DNA of 64,000 nucleotides from Massilibacillus massiliensis (GCF_900086705.1 NZ_LT575483.1:2741189-2805188), one strand, 5' to 3'. Shown: positions 27,297-35,253, counted from the first letter of the stretch. The notes: a model not told the origin generated them from the letters alone. Made by a program: numbers and translations.

Positions 27297-27868
27297 GTGT
27301 ATCACTCCTTAGGTAGTGTATATCATAACACACTTAAAAATAAATATCGTTAATTAAGAGTATAAAATATATGCAAATTAATTATTGAAATGATAATCAA
27401 TGTGAATATACACTGTTTACATAATCATACTATAATTTGACACGTAAAGGGTTGAGAGATTATTCCTATTTTAGATATAAACGAAATGCATATCTATTAT
27501 AACAATAATACATGATTCTTCTTATATAATAAATAGAAAATTCGAAAATTTAGGACATACCAGGATAAATTTCTTTAAATAAAATATTTTGATAGGTATT
27601 CTTAATTGATGAATGAAGTTTGTATTAAAAATAATAATAACATGAGACTTGTATATGAGGATGGATAGCCTAAGGGTTTATTGTTATGTGCTTTATGGGG
27701 AAGTTATTCACAGCTTAAAATGTTTTAAGAAAATGCTTTAGAGACGAGACTTTGTAGTGCATGTAGCATAAGATGCAGTTACGACATTAAAATGATTATG
27801 ATAATGCATTTGACGTATAAATCTTCTAGATTTATGATATAGTTTAGGTAATATAGGAGATGAAATAA
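27297..27868. other. 572-bp divergent regulatory interval
   Basis: No convincing gene. It contains the MFS promoter TTGACG (27810-27815) N17 TATGAT (27833-27838) and the AGGAGA ribosome site before 27869. An AATGATAATCAAT core near 27389-27402 has a weak likeness to a Fur-box half. The LysR promoter must lie near 27306-27450. Very AT-rich and otherwise featureless. Confidence 0.5.
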
Positions 27869-29095
27869 ATGCGTACGTATATAACAAGGAATTCCCCCAA
27901 TTACTGGCGAGCGATTATTACTCTTTTTCTAGGAAGTGTTGCTGCTTTTGGTGCAGAGTATTGTTTGCAGCCAATTATACCAGTATTGGCAGAAACATTC
28001 AATTTGATGCCAGCCACGGCGAGTTTAGCAATGAGTTTTGGAACAGGCGGGATGGCGTTTTCAATGATTGGAATTGCCAGCGTTGCAAAACGTTTAGAAC
28101 GAAAAAAGGTGATGACCATTGCCGTTATGATTGCTGCATTGTTAGCAATTGGTATGGCGATTAGCACAAGCTTTCATTTGATTTTGGGGTTGAGATTGGT
28201 ACAAGGAATTTTGTTAGCAGGTTTTCCTGCTCTGGCAATTGCTTATATTAATGAAGAATTTGATCCTAAAATTATTGGTTCCGTAATAGGAATCTATGTC
28301 AGTGCAAATGCTTTAGGCGGTCTTTCGGGCAGGCTTTTAATCAGTATAATCACGGATTATTTTTCATGGCGGGGCGGACTTGCGATTGCTGGTATGCTTT
28401 ATTTATGCATTGGTATCGCCTTTTGGTTCATACTGCCAAATTCGACTAAGCAAATTGAAAAAGGTACACTTCGCTTAAATATTAAGGAAGATTTTTTGAA
28501 AATTCTACAAAATAAAAAGTTAGTAGCACTCTATATTGTTGCTTTCTCAGTTATGGGCTCTTTTGTATGCGTTTATAATTTTATAAGCTACATCTTTATA
28601 GCACCGCCGTACAACTTAAGTCAAACTGAAATAGGCTTTGTTTTTGTGATGTATTTAGTAGGATCGGTAAGTTCGGCAATTATGGGACGGTTGTCTGATC
28701 AATATGGGCATGGTAAAGTTCTGTGCTTATCTTGCTTGATTATGCTGATCGGAATTCTGATGACTCTGATGGCAAGTTTAGTATTTAAAATCATTGGGTT
28801 AGGTATATTGACATATGGTTTTTTTGGCGCACATTGCAATGCTTGCGGTTGGGCAGGTAAGGTTACAGAAGGCGATAAAGCGCAGGCATCTTCGATGTAT
28901 ATGTTTTTTTATTATAGTGGAGCTAGTATCATTGGCACTTTAGGTGGAACCTTTCTATCTTCCTATGGGTGGCTTGGCGTAGTTAGTTTAACCGGGTTAG
29001 TTGTATTCGCATCTTTCATCCTATCAGTGAAATTAACGATAGGAGAGTTTCAAAAGTTTAGTACAGTTCTACCTAAATGGATCTATCATAGATAA
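27869..29095 (+). CDS. MFS efflux transporter (YnfM/YybF-like)
   Basis: 408 residues, 12 predicted membrane segments. EYCLQPIIPVLAETFNLMPATASLAMS and the loop motif GRLSDQYGHGKV in the C-terminal half are typical of the YnfM-like drug:H+ antiporter subgroup. Divergent LysR regulator upstream, terminator downstream. Substrate unknown; export is the usual direction for this branch. Confidence 0.85.
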   Translation: MRTYITRNSPNYWRAIITLFLGSVAAFGAEYCLQPIIPVLAETFNLMPATASLAMSFGTGGMAFSMIGIASVAKRLERKKVMTIAVMIAALLAIGMAISTSFHLILGLRLVQGILLAGFPALAIAYINEEFDPKIIGSVIGIYVSANALGGLSGRLLISIITDYFSWRGGLAIAGMLYLCIGIAFWFILPNSTKQIEKGTLRLNIKEDFLKILQNKKLVALYIVAFSVMGSFVCVYNFISYIFIAPPYNLSQTEIGFVFVMYLVGSVSSAIMGRLSDQYGHGKVLCLSCLIMLIGILMTLMASLVFKIIGLGILTYGFFGAHCNACGWAGKVTEGDKAQASSMYMFFYYSGASIIGTLGGTFLSSYGWLGVVSLTGLVVFASFILSVKLTIGEFQKFSTVLPKWIYHR

Positions 29096-29155
29096 AATGA
29101 TGGATAAACCTAAATTGACGGGTGGGAATAAAACTTAAATACTTCTAAAATAAAG

Positions 29156-29201
29156 AGAAATCTTGCAGAGCATGCACGCTTTTACAAGATTTCTTTTTTT
29201 T
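29156..29201 (+). terminator. Rho-independent terminator
   Basis: AGAAATCTTG (29156-29165) / CAAGATTTCT (29185-29194) followed by eight T; loop of 19 bases with an inner GCATGC. Confidence 0.85.
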
Positions 29202-29323
29202 AGACATTTTGTGTCAATAGGTAATTTTATTTATTTTTTTACTGAAAACTATTAAGTTCTAAAATCAAAGTGACGATAATATATATAACAAGGAGGTTAA
29301 TTTTATCTAGGATGGTGAGTGAC

Positions 29324-29524
29324 ATGATAGAAAGAGTATCAAGTGTAGCAAGAGTACCTAAAGTTGGTGCCTATGCAAAAGAAAATCAATCGTTTAATGA
29401 AAACAGCAAGAAGAAACAAGAGCTTACTTTTAGCACGATTTTAGAAAATAAAATGAAAGAATCACCAAAAACGAATGCGTCTAGTGCGTATAAAGTTGAT
29501 TTAACGAATTTAACTTATCTATAA
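29324..29524 (+). CDS. hypothetical small basic protein upstream of tadA
   Basis: 66 residues from ATG 29324 (GGTGAG 5 bases upstream); longer in-frame starts at 29312 or 29270 are possible, and an AGGAGG at 29291-29296 suggests an alternative start that I cannot place. Lys/Ser/Asn-rich, no membrane segment, looks disordered (ENQSFNENSKKKQELTF). No family recognised. tadA has its own promoter just after, so co-function is not implied. Confidence 0.55.
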   Translation: MIERVSSVARVPKVGAYAKENQSFNENSKKKQELTFSTILENKMKESPKTNASSAYKVDLTNLTYL

Positions 29525-29539
29525 TACGTCGTCGAAGTA

Positions 29540-29568
29540 TTGTTTTGGTAGTTTATTTAGTGTATAAT
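29540..29568 (+). promoter_or_regulatory. promoter of tadA
   Basis: TTGTTT (29540-29545), 17-bp spacer, TATAAT (29563-29568), 46 bp upstream of the tadA start. Confidence 0.7.
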
Positions 29569-29613
29569 ACGGCTGGTTGTAATAATCGAATTTTATTTAC
29601 GTGTGGTGATAGA

Positions 29614-30090
29614 ATGATAGATGATGAGAAATATATGAAATTAGCCCTGATTGAAGCACAGAAGGCCTTTGAGCTAGGTGAAGTGCCAATTGGGGCTATT
29701 TTAATTTTTGAGGATGAAGTCATTGCCGCCGGGCATAATATGCGTGAAACTTGGAATGATGCAACTGCTCATGCGGAAATGGTCGTAATAAAAAAGGCTT
29801 GTGAAAAGCTAAAGCGTTGGCGGCTCAGTGGAACTACACTTTATGTAACAGTCGAACCGTGTCCAATGTGTGCCGGAGCGTTGGTAATGAGTCGCGTTGA
29901 CCGCGTAGTGTATGGCACAACCGACTATAAAGCTGGTGCAGTTGAATCGGTATTTAATATCGTAGACCATCAAGCGCTGAATCATCAAGTAGCAGTAACG
30001 GCGGGAGTTTTGGCTGATGACTGCCGCATGCTCATGAAAAAGTTTTTCCGCGAACGTCGGAACATAAAAAAGCAATTAAAAAATGAATAG
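29614..30090 (+). CDS. tadA: tRNA-specific adenosine deaminase
   Basis: 158 residues from ATG 29614; the longer frame from 29545 includes the -10 box and is rejected. Zinc ligands and catalytic base in THAE (AHAEM) and the PCPMCAGALV motif are exact for TadA. Makes inosine at the wobble position of tRNA-Arg(ACG). Own promoter; stop lies 7 bp from the end of the converging glycosylase gene. Confidence 0.93.
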   Translation: MIDDEKYMKLALIEAQKAFELGEVPIGAILIFEDEVIAAGHNMRETWNDATAHAEMVVIKKACEKLKRWRLSGTTLYVTVEPCPMCAGALVMSRVDRVVYGTTDYKAGAVESVFNIVDHQALNHQVAVTAGVLADDCRMLMKKFFRERRNIKKQLKNE

Positions 30091-30097
30091 TGACCAA

Positions 30098-30592
30098 TCA
30101 AGAATAAATGGTATGCTGCCAATGCGATATAAGTTTTGGTAATGTCCATCGAGCATTTGCCGGGCTGGTGGATGGCAACGTAATGTAATTGATACGGTCG
30201 GATTGCATCATTTTAAAATGTTTTTTATAGGAAGAAAATGCTTTCCCGCCATTAAAACAGATGGTTTTAATTTGTGGATAAGCCTCCAATAAGGAAGTAA
30301 AATCATTGGGTATTTCCTGTAGAATCGCAGAATCAAGGCTGCCTTCACGTTCACAGGACTGAATGACATCCCAAAGTGCAAACTGATGTTGAAGCAGCAT
30401 TGTAAGTTTATCCTCATAATTTTCAGGAACAGCATCTTCTTGACACACTGCTGTGATTACCCGCCAAAAGCGATTTTGCGGATGCGCATAATATTGCTGT
30501 TGGTTTAAGGATTGAATTCCGGGCATGGAACCTAAAATTAGGATTTTTGATTTTGTATCAATCGCAGGGGCAAAAGATTCACAAAAACTCAT
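30098..30592 (-). CDS. DNA-deoxyinosine/uracil glycosylase (UDG family 6, HDG-like)
   Basis: 164 residues. ILGSMPGIQSL and QQYYAHPQNRFWRV form the GSxPG/N-containing active-site motif of hypoxanthine-DNA glycosylases, with the C-terminal LPSTSPANARW substrate-binding segment. Removes deaminated purine (hypoxanthine) from DNA. Converges on tadA with 7 bp between stop codons; no terminator is seen between them. Confidence 0.88.
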   Translation of the reverse strand: MSFCESFAPAIDTKSKILILGSMPGIQSLNQQQYYAHPQNRFWRVITAVCQEDAVPENYEDKLTMLLQHQFALWDVIQSCEREGSLDSAILQEIPNDFTSLLEAYPQIKTICFNGGKAFSSYKKHFKMMQSDRINYITLPSTSPANARWTLPKLISHWQHTIYS

Positions 30593-30654
30593 GTTGGAGC
30601 ACCCATTTCTATAGTTTTTTATTATAGTATAGCATTTTTACAGAATTTTTCATG

Positions 30655-30682
30655 TTTACTTTAGAGGAAAGTATGATATAAT
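30655..30682 (+). promoter_or_regulatory. promoter of tRNA-Ser
   Basis: TTTACT (30655-30660), 16-bp spacer, extended -10 TGATATAAT with TATAAT at 30677-30682, 18 bp before the tRNA. Confidence 0.75.
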
Positions 30683-30700
30683 ATTTATTGTTCTTAATAT

Positions 30701-30788
30701 GGAGAGGTGTCCGAGTGGTCGAAGGTGATTGACTCGAAATCAATTGTACCGCAAGGTACCGAGGGTTCGAATCCCTCCCTCTCTGCCA
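30701..30788 (+). tRNA. tRNA-Ser (anticodon CGA)
   Basis: 88 nt with long variable arm and encoded CCA. Acceptor GGAGAGG/CCTCTCT (G-U at the end), anticodon stem ATTGA/TCAAT with loop CTCGAAA (CGA reads UCG), variable stem GTACC/GGTAC, T arm GAGGG TTCGAAT CCCTC. A tyrosine integrase gene ends 140 bp downstream, so its 3' half is the probable phage attachment site. Confidence 0.95.
30761..30788. other. probable attL (3' end of tRNA-Ser)
   Basis: The T arm to CCA segment of tRNA-Ser next to the integrase. Integration at tRNA 3' ends leaves the tRNA intact and duplicates part of its 3' end at the other junction, which is outside this window, so the exact core cannot be defined. Confidence 0.6.
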
Positions 30789-30799
30789 TTAGTAAATTC

Positions 30800-30833
30800 A
30801 AGGCTTCGCGTGGCTTGACGCGGAGCCTTTTTT
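30800..30833 (+). terminator. terminator after tRNA-Ser
   Basis: AAGGCTTCGCGT (30800-30811) / ACGCGGAGCCTT (30818-30829) with loop GGCTTG and T-run. Lies just inside the prophage, so it may be phage-supplied. Confidence 0.85.
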
Positions 30834-30927
30834 GTTGCCCGAAAATAAGTCAATTGTATTTCTGACAGCCTATTTGACAGCCTGCTAAATTTTGGGATGT
30901 TCTGATATAGTGTAATAGACAAGAAAA

Positions 30928-32013
30928 CTAACGATTTTTTTGCATGATCTCTGCAATACCATTTTGCATTTTTTCAGTAGAATGCGTGTAACGATCAAGA
31001 GTGAATGCTGCCGATGAATGTCCTAGTCGAATTTGGATTTTTTTAGTTTGAACATCGTTTTCGACTAACATAGTAGCGTGGGAGTGTCTAAGGGAATGGA
31101 ATGTTGTCCCTTTAGGCAGTCCCATTTTTTTTACGATTTTTGCAAAAGTATTTGTGATTGTAGCAAGTGGAATCGGCTGACTCATATCATCCGAAGCACG
31201 GAACACATAGCCATGTATGTCCCACGGGATATTTCTTTCTGCAAGCATACCGCGAAGAAGCATTTTCCAGACTTTCATTTCATGCATATACTCTTTTGTT
31301 ACAGGTAAGCGACGTTTGCCGGCAGATGTTTTGGTATTACCTTCAATGGTAGCTTTTTTAGTTTTCTTTCGTGATTTAGTGATTGCTATGACGTTATTGT
31401 TAAATTCAAGATCAGTCCAACGTAGTGCAGCCAGTTCGCCGCGCCTGGATCCACATTCCCACGCGGTCTTAGCAATATATTTAAACTGTACAGACGGCAT
31501 GTGCATCAGGATATCTTTAAATTCTACAACATCGATAACTTTTGTTTCACGTGTTTCTACCTGTGGCTTATCGATTGAATCACAAGGATTAAATGGTATC
31601 ATCCTGTCTCTAAAAGCTTGGCTAAAAATACTTTTAACAATTGTATAAACATACTGCTTCATACGTGGTGCTTTTACCTCTTTAAAAACCTTACGAAGCA
31701 TGAAGGGGGTAATTTGATCAACGTATGCACTTCCGAGTGTTGGGTATATATGATTTTCCAATACGGAATCATAGGATTCGTAAGTTCCAAGAGAGATTTT
31801 TTTCTCGCTAAGTTTGTAACTGAGTACATCAGTAGCCCAAGATTTAAATGTGATTTTTACGATATTTAGCACAGAGTTTTTTACGAGATCTCTTTCTGTC
31901 TCCAGTTCTTCTTCGGTATAACCGTAGACGTATTTCTTTTTCTTTTCTCCCGTAATTGGATTTGTGACAGTTACGCTAGATTGTAAGCGACCATCTTCTC
32001 TTATTGTTGCCAT
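30928..32013 (-). CDS. int: tyrosine-family phage integrase
   Basis: 361 residues. N-terminal AP2-like arm-binding region, SAM-like core-binding domain (about residues 55-155), catalytic domain with the first arginine in CGSRRGELAALRW, HSLRHSHATML (HxxR), LGHSSAAFTLDRYTHS (H and the Tyr nucleophile). Recombines attP with the tRNA-Ser attB. Transcribed toward the tRNA; followed upstream by minus-strand lysogeny genes. Confidence 0.95.
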   Translation of the reverse strand: MATIREDGRLQSSVTVTNPITGEKKKKYVYGYTEEELETERDLVKNSVLNIVKITFKSWATDVLSYKLSEKKISLGTYESYDSVLENHIYPTLGSAYVDQITPFMLRKVFKEVKAPRMKQYVYTIVKSIFSQAFRDRMIPFNPCDSIDKPQVETRETKVIDVVEFKDILMHMPSVQFKYIAKTAWECGSRRGELAALRWTDLEFNNNVIAITKSRKKTKKATIEGNTKTSAGKRRLPVTKEYMHEMKVWKMLLRGMLAERNIPWDIHGYVFRASDDMSQPIPLATITNTFAKIVKKMGLPKGTTFHSLRHSHATMLVENDVQTKKIQIRLGHSSAAFTLDRYTHSTEKMQNGIAEIMQKNR

Positions 32014-32068
32014 GATATTCTCCTTTCTACAGGAGTCAGTTAGTTGTTTGATTGGTTAGTTTTAAATT

Positions 32069-32230
32069 TTATTTATAGTCGAGAGCATATTTTTCATTAA
32101 TGAACTTTTTAAAATCCTCTATTGACTGTAATGCTTCATCTGATAATTTATTTTCATTGCCAGTGTCAGAAAGAATACAGTACATGTCGTCTCTAATGAT
32201 TCTTTTATATGTAAATTGGTCTTTATCCAT
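32069..32230 (-). CDS. small hypothetical lysogeny-module protein
   Basis: 53 residues from ATG 32230 with GGAGGAAC directly upstream. Acidic, two helices likely (SDEALQSIEDFKKFINEKYALDYK resembles C-terminal tails seen on short XRE proteins). Not recognised. Lies between int and the ImmA-like gene on the same strand, so likely co-transcribed with the repressor. Confidence 0.65.
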   Translation of the reverse strand: MDKDQFTYKRIIRDDMYCILSDTGNENKLSDEALQSIEDFKKFINEKYALDYK

Positions 32231-32292
32231 TAATAGTTCCTCCTTTTTGTCAAGAACATATGTTCTGTGAAATGGGTAAAAAATTTTATGTT

Positions 32293-32748
32293 TTAGCAAA
32301 AATCATCATAAGTTGCCAGTTCGCTCAACATTTTATGTACAAGTTTGGGCGCGGTTTTAAGATTATCCAGCATGACCTTTGCTAAATTGTAATCTACATT
32401 ATGCGAATACATAAGTAAATTCAAAGCGTATTCATTTGCTTCATGCTCACGGCTACTGGATACGTAATACGTCATATCCGGATGCAGATAGTAGCCATAT
32501 CCGCTATGTAACCGAGCATGTCCTAACTCGTGACAAAGTACGATGAGCTGCTGCACTTCGGCTAGATTATTATTGATAAAAATAATTTTTCGCCTTAGAA
32601 CTTTTAATAAGAATCCTCGAATAGATACAGGCAGGTCATAGGTTATTACATCGATATTTAAATCTGCTGCGATCATTAAAGGGTTAGATGTGCCGTGCTT
32701 ATTTACTAAATTCCTTACTCGTAAGGGTATGTTCATCCATGACACCAC
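32293..32748 (-). CDS. ImmA/IrrE-type metallopeptidase
   Basis: 151 residues (or 147 from the internal ATG). Zinc motif HELGH near residue 73 and the third-ligand helix SREHEANEYALNLLM near residue 100 define the ImmA/IrrE family. Such proteases cleave the adjacent phage or ICE repressor on DNA damage. The gene directly follows the repressor on the same strand (6 bp gap), which strongly supports that role. Confidence 0.92.
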   Translation of the reverse strand: MVSWMNIPLRVRNLVNKHGTSNPLMIAADLNIDVITYDLPVSIRGFLLKVLRRKIIFINNNLAEVQQLIVLCHELGHARLHSGYGYYLHPDMTYYVSSSREHEANEYALNLLMYSHNVDYNLAKVMLDNLKTAPKLVHKMLSELATYDDFC

Positions 32749-32754
32749 CTGAAA

Positions 32755-33162
32755 CTATTTTTTCTTTCTTTTATTCTTCTCTTTTGCAGTCCAAAATCCG
32801 AATTCTAAGGCTGCCCTTAGTTTTGCTTTATCTTCATTGTCAAGTTTATATGTTTCGCCATCGAACATAACTTCTGTTTGCTCAAGGAATTTAGCTAAAT
32901 CCTTGGGTGTTTTTTTATTTTCGGATGCTGGTTCGTCAGATAAAGGCTGATTGCCCAAAATCTCGTCGGCAGTAACGCCAAATATTTTTGTGAGTTGGTT
33001 AAGGTGATCTATATTTAAACGTTTATTTTCTTTTCCTGTTTCTAATTTGTAATAGTATTGAGGGGTTACCCCCAGTAAGGCAGCGATTTTATTTCCTGAT
33101 CTCAACGATTTGTCAGGATGTGACACTCTTATCTGCCGTAAATTATTAGGAAATTCATCCAT
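32755..33162 (-). CDS. CI-like XRE prophage repressor
   Basis: 135 residues. HTH in RSGNKIAALLGVTPQYYYKLETGKENKRLNIDHLNQLTKIFGVTADEIL; the C-terminal part is short and charged, ending in KKNKRKKK, with no LexA-type peptidase domain, consistent with inactivation by the neighbouring ImmA instead of self-cleavage. Divergent from the Cro-like gene across the operator array at 33196-33348. Confidence 0.92.
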   Translation of the reverse strand: MDEFPNNLRQIRVSHPDKSLRSGNKIAALLGVTPQYYYKLETGKENKRLNIDHLNQLTKIFGVTADEILGNQPLSDEPASENKKTPKDLAKFLEQTEVMFDGETYKLDNEDKAKLRAALEFGFWTAKEKNKRKKK

Positions 33163-33195
33163 ATTAGTGCTACCCGCTTTCTTTTGTTTGATCTA

Positions 33196-33348
33196 ATTCT
33201 ATCCTATTAGGATAATTAATTCAATATCCTCATAGGGTGAAAATAGGCGATAATAGCACCTATTAGGAGAAAAATGAAGGCTTAGGGTTATAATTATCCT
33301 TATTGGGCTAATTTGCTCGTTGAATTAATATCCTTATAGGGTTAATAT
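33196..33348. promoter_or_regulatory. lysis-lysogeny switch: five operators and two facing promoters
   Basis: Perfect dyad TATCCTATTAGGATA at 33200-33214, and variants at 33225-33239, 33256-33270, 33295-33309 and 33329-33343. Repressor promoter (minus): TTGAAT (33224-33219) N17 TAGAAT (33201-33196), its spacer filled by the perfect dyad. Early promoter (plus): TTGAAT (33320-33325) N17 TAATAT (33343-33348), spacer filled by the last operator. A partial sixth site (CCAATAGGAG) lies at 33367-33376. The two promoters share an identical -35 hexamer. Confidence 0.85.
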
Positions 33349-33389
33349 ATAGCCATAACAACGAAACCAATAGGAGAGAGGTGGTTATA

Positions 33390-33593
33390 GTGAATTTTTC
33401 ATTAACAATTAAAAATGAGCTTAATAGACAGAAAAAAAGTGTTTCGTGGTTTGCGGGAAAACTTGGGTTGTCAGTTCCGTATGTCTATAAGTTATTGGAT
33501 CAAAGAGCCGATAAACGCTGGAACGAAGACTCCATTAACAAAGCCTGTAAAATCTTGGGTATCAAAATAAATTTCCAGAGTGAGAGGGGGTGA
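33390..33593 (+). CDS. Cro-like HTH protein
   Basis: 67 residues from GTG 33390 (GGAGAGAGGTGG upstream). Short HTH (SVSWFAGKLGLSVPYVYKLLDQRADKRWNEDSINKACKILG). First gene of the rightward early transcript directly after the operator array, so it is the Cro/anti-repressor-position protein. Overlap or near contact with the next gene's ribosome site. Confidence 0.8.
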   Translation: MNFSLTIKNELNRQKKSVSWFAGKLGLSVPYVYKLLDQRADKRWNEDSINKACKILGIKINFQSERG

Positions 33594-33597
33594 GAAC

Positions 33598-33849
33598 GTG
33601 AATAATTCGAGTTACAAAATCTTCATTACGCGTTCGGCTGGAGTGGCGCATTTAATTAGCCGGGGACTTCAAGAAGCAACACCTTGGTCAAAGGAAGGCG
33701 GACAAACTTTAAGTACAGGCAGTGGGTGTGTGCATCAAGATTGCAGGATACCAAAGCTATATCACGGCGACGATAAATTCTATGCGATGATTGAATATCG
33801 TAACGGTGAAGATTTTAACTGTCCTGAGTATGAAGTAATTATTTGTTAG
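33598..33849 (+). CDS. hypothetical early phage protein
   Basis: 83 residues from GTG 33598 (GGGGTGAG upstream). Contains a glycine/serine-rich middle and GSGCVHQDCRIPKLYHGDDKFYAMI, with two cysteines; no domain recognised. Second gene of the early operon. Confidence 0.6.
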   Translation: MNNSSYKIFITRSAGVAHLISRGLQEATPWSKEGGQTLSTGSGCVHQDCRIPKLYHGDDKFYAMIEYRNGEDFNCPEYEVIIC

Positions 33850-33866
33850 AAAGTGAGGTGAAAAAT

Positions 33867-34001
33867 ATGGAACTAACAGTTGTAATAAGTCCGCCGAATG
33901 GATCTTGGGAGGAGGCGGAAAAAATTATAAAAAAGATATGCGAAGCGCACATTGATGTTATATATACGCTTCGCATAGAGGTTAATGATGTTTCGAATTA
34001 G
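33867..34001 (+). CDS. 44-aa early microprotein
   Basis: ATG 33867 with GTGAGGTGAAAAAT upstream; MELTVVISPPNGSW then a helix EEAEKIIKKIC. The stop TAG overlaps by 4 bases the stop of a convergent minus-strand gene. No family recognised. Confidence 0.5.
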   Translation: MELTVVISPPNGSWEEAEKIIKKICEAHIDVIYTLRIEVNDVSN

Positions 34002-34219
34002 GCATTGATAAATTCAACATAATGAATCTCTATACCTGAAAGAGAAATATTCTTATTCTCACCTATGAACGCATAAGGAAGCTGTTCTTTAAAGGGGACA
34101 AGAGTAAAGTCAGTATCTTCGTAGGTTTTGGTTCCATTGCCGTAAAAAACATTGATGGCAGTCAAGTTTTTTATCTCAATAACGGAACCGGATTTCAAGT
34201 GGATATGAGCTGAAGTCAT
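33998..34219 (-). CDS. minus-strand hypothetical protein inside the early region
   Basis: 73 residues from ATG 34219 with AGGAGGTG upstream (34226-34233 on the plus strand as CACCTCCT). Predicted small beta-rich protein (HIHLKSGSVIEIKNLTAINV). It runs opposite to the early operon and its stop overlaps that of the 44-aa gene. Small minus-strand genes of this kind are unusual within a rightward early operon. Could be an antisense or lysogenic-state gene. Real coding supported mainly by the strong ribosome site. Confidence 0.55.
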   Translation of the reverse strand: MTSAHIHLKSGSVIEIKNLTAINVFYGNGTKTYEDTDFTLVPFKEQLPYAFIGENKNISLSGIEIHYVEFINA

Positions 34220-34293
34220 AAATAACACCTCCTTCCTCAATATACCAATATTCGACAGGGGGCAATAAATTCCTACAAAGTGAGGTGAGAACA

Positions 34294-34602
34294 ATGTCAT
34301 ACGATGAACCAATACCGATTTGGCGCAAAGCTGTTTTAACGGCACAGGAGGCGGCAAAGTATAGTGACTTAAACGTAAGTATTATTCGAGCGCATGCTGT
34401 TTTAGCTACTTTAGGTAAAAGTGACTTCCCATCATTCTTTGTCGGAACTCATTTAAAAGTACATCGTGAATTATTTGATGAATGGCTTGCAGATATGGCA
34501 CGTGGTCATCATAGGTTCGAAATAAAACTTGTAAATCAAATTATTAAAGAGGCTACTAAACCAGCACTCCGTGGCAGACCACGAAAGAATCGGCTTGCGT
34601 AG
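34294..34602 (+). CDS. Xis/MerR-like DNA-binding protein
   Basis: 102 residues from ATG 34294 (TGAGGTGAGA upstream). LTAQEAAKYSDLNVSIIRA is a winged-helix excisionase-type start and the following PSFFVGTHLKVHRELFDEWL is the wing and second helix. Likely phage excisionase or early regulator. C-terminal tail GRPRKNRLA resembles an AT-hook. Confidence 0.75.
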   Translation: MSYDEPIPIWRKAVLTAQEAAKYSDLNVSIIRAHAVLATLGKSDFPSFFVGTHLKVHRELFDEWLADMARGHHRFEIKLVNQIIKEATKPALRGRPRKNRLA

Positions 34603-34620
34603 AAAGCGAGGTGAAACTCG

Positions 34621-34719
34621 ATGTACATTTGTAAAATTTTAAAAATCAAGCATCTTCGTATACTCTGTGAAAATCAAAAAATATCAGTGTGTTTAGTAAG
34701 GAGGAAAATACATGATTAA
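34621..34719 (+). CDS. 32-aa microprotein
   Basis: ATG 34621 behind GCGAGGTGAAACTCG. Basic, 32 residues; its last codons overlap the next start (34712). Coding assignment rests only on the ribosome site and on tight overlap in a chain of tiny genes. Confidence 0.4.
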   Translation: MYICKILKIKHLRILCENQKISVCLVRRKIHD

Positions 34720-34804
34720 CAGATACTTAACGCAACGCGGGCAAGATGCTCTGCTTGTATTATCGATATGTATTGCTGCTGCAGTTATATGGATGATTGA
34801 GTAA
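34712..34804 (+). CDS. 30-aa single-span membrane microprotein
   Basis: ATG 34712 with AAGGAGG at 34698-34704. The C-terminal half is one hydrophobic helix (ALLVLSICIAAAVIWMI). The stop TAA overlaps the next ATG at 34804 (TAATG). Short and phage-specific; function unknown. Confidence 0.5.
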   Translation: MINRYLTQRGQDALLVLSICIAAAVIWMIE

Positions 34805-34962
34805 TGTACTGTGCTAGATGTGGTAAAACCACAACGCGCCTGCTATGGGCAATATTACCTTACAGTCAAACATTAGTGCCAGTTTGTGCAGACGACAGAA
34901 CCTGCTATGAAGATTTTAGACAAGCAGGTAAGAAACGTAAGCGAAGGAGGCGAAAACGGTGA
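34804..34962 (+). CDS. 52-aa zinc-ribbon-like microprotein
   Basis: ATG 34804 overlaps the preceding stop. MYCARCGK gives CxxC and later VCADDRTC another Cys pair, followed by a poly-basic tail (KKRKRRRRKR), as in small nucleic-acid-binding proteins. Its stop overlaps the next start (GTG 34959). Confidence 0.55.
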   Translation: MYCARCGKTTTRLLWAILPYSQTLVPVCADDRTCYEDFRQAGKKRKRRRRKR

Positions 34963-35195
34963 CAGAGCAGTACCCAATTGACTGCGATAAAATGCTTAGG
35001 TTTGATCATAATGGTCTCAATGGTTATCGGCTTTGGTGCAGCAAAACAGGTCGTCTATATGAATGCTGGTACAGTAAAAATGGTGGTCTTGTAAAACAGC
35101 GTAAAATTGTAGGCCCAACTAAAACGATCATTTTAGAGCAATATGGGATAAAAAAGATCACGTCAGCGCCAACTAACGTGATCAAACGTAAATAA
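34959..35195 (+). CDS. hypothetical early phage protein
   Basis: 78 residues from GTG 34959, four-base overlap with the previous gene. Contains RLWCSKTGRLYECWYSKNG with two cysteines; looks like a small beta protein. Not recognised. Confidence 0.6.
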   Translation: MTEQYPIDCDKMLRFDHNGLNGYRLWCSKTGRLYECWYSKNGGLVKQRKIVGPTKTIILEQYGIKKITSAPTNVIKRK

Positions 35196-35253
35196 TTTTC
35201 GGAATCAGTGTAACACGGAATGATTAAAAAATCAAATGAGGAGTGTTTTATGA

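Noticed and set aside
27380-27405. Fur box before the LysR/MFS pair
   Set aside because: Only a core AATGATAATCA likeness in very AT-rich DNA; not enough for a claim.
30740-30922. Minus-strand frame over the tRNA-Ser and terminator
   Set aside because: It reads tRNA and terminator sequence and has no ribosome site.
31167-31869. Plus-strand frames within the integrase
   Set aside because: Shadow of the integrase gene; codon pattern and HxxR motif support the minus strand.
34230-34260. Riboswitch or attenuator before the Xis-like gene
   Set aside because: Short stems only; ordinary intergenic region between divergent genes.
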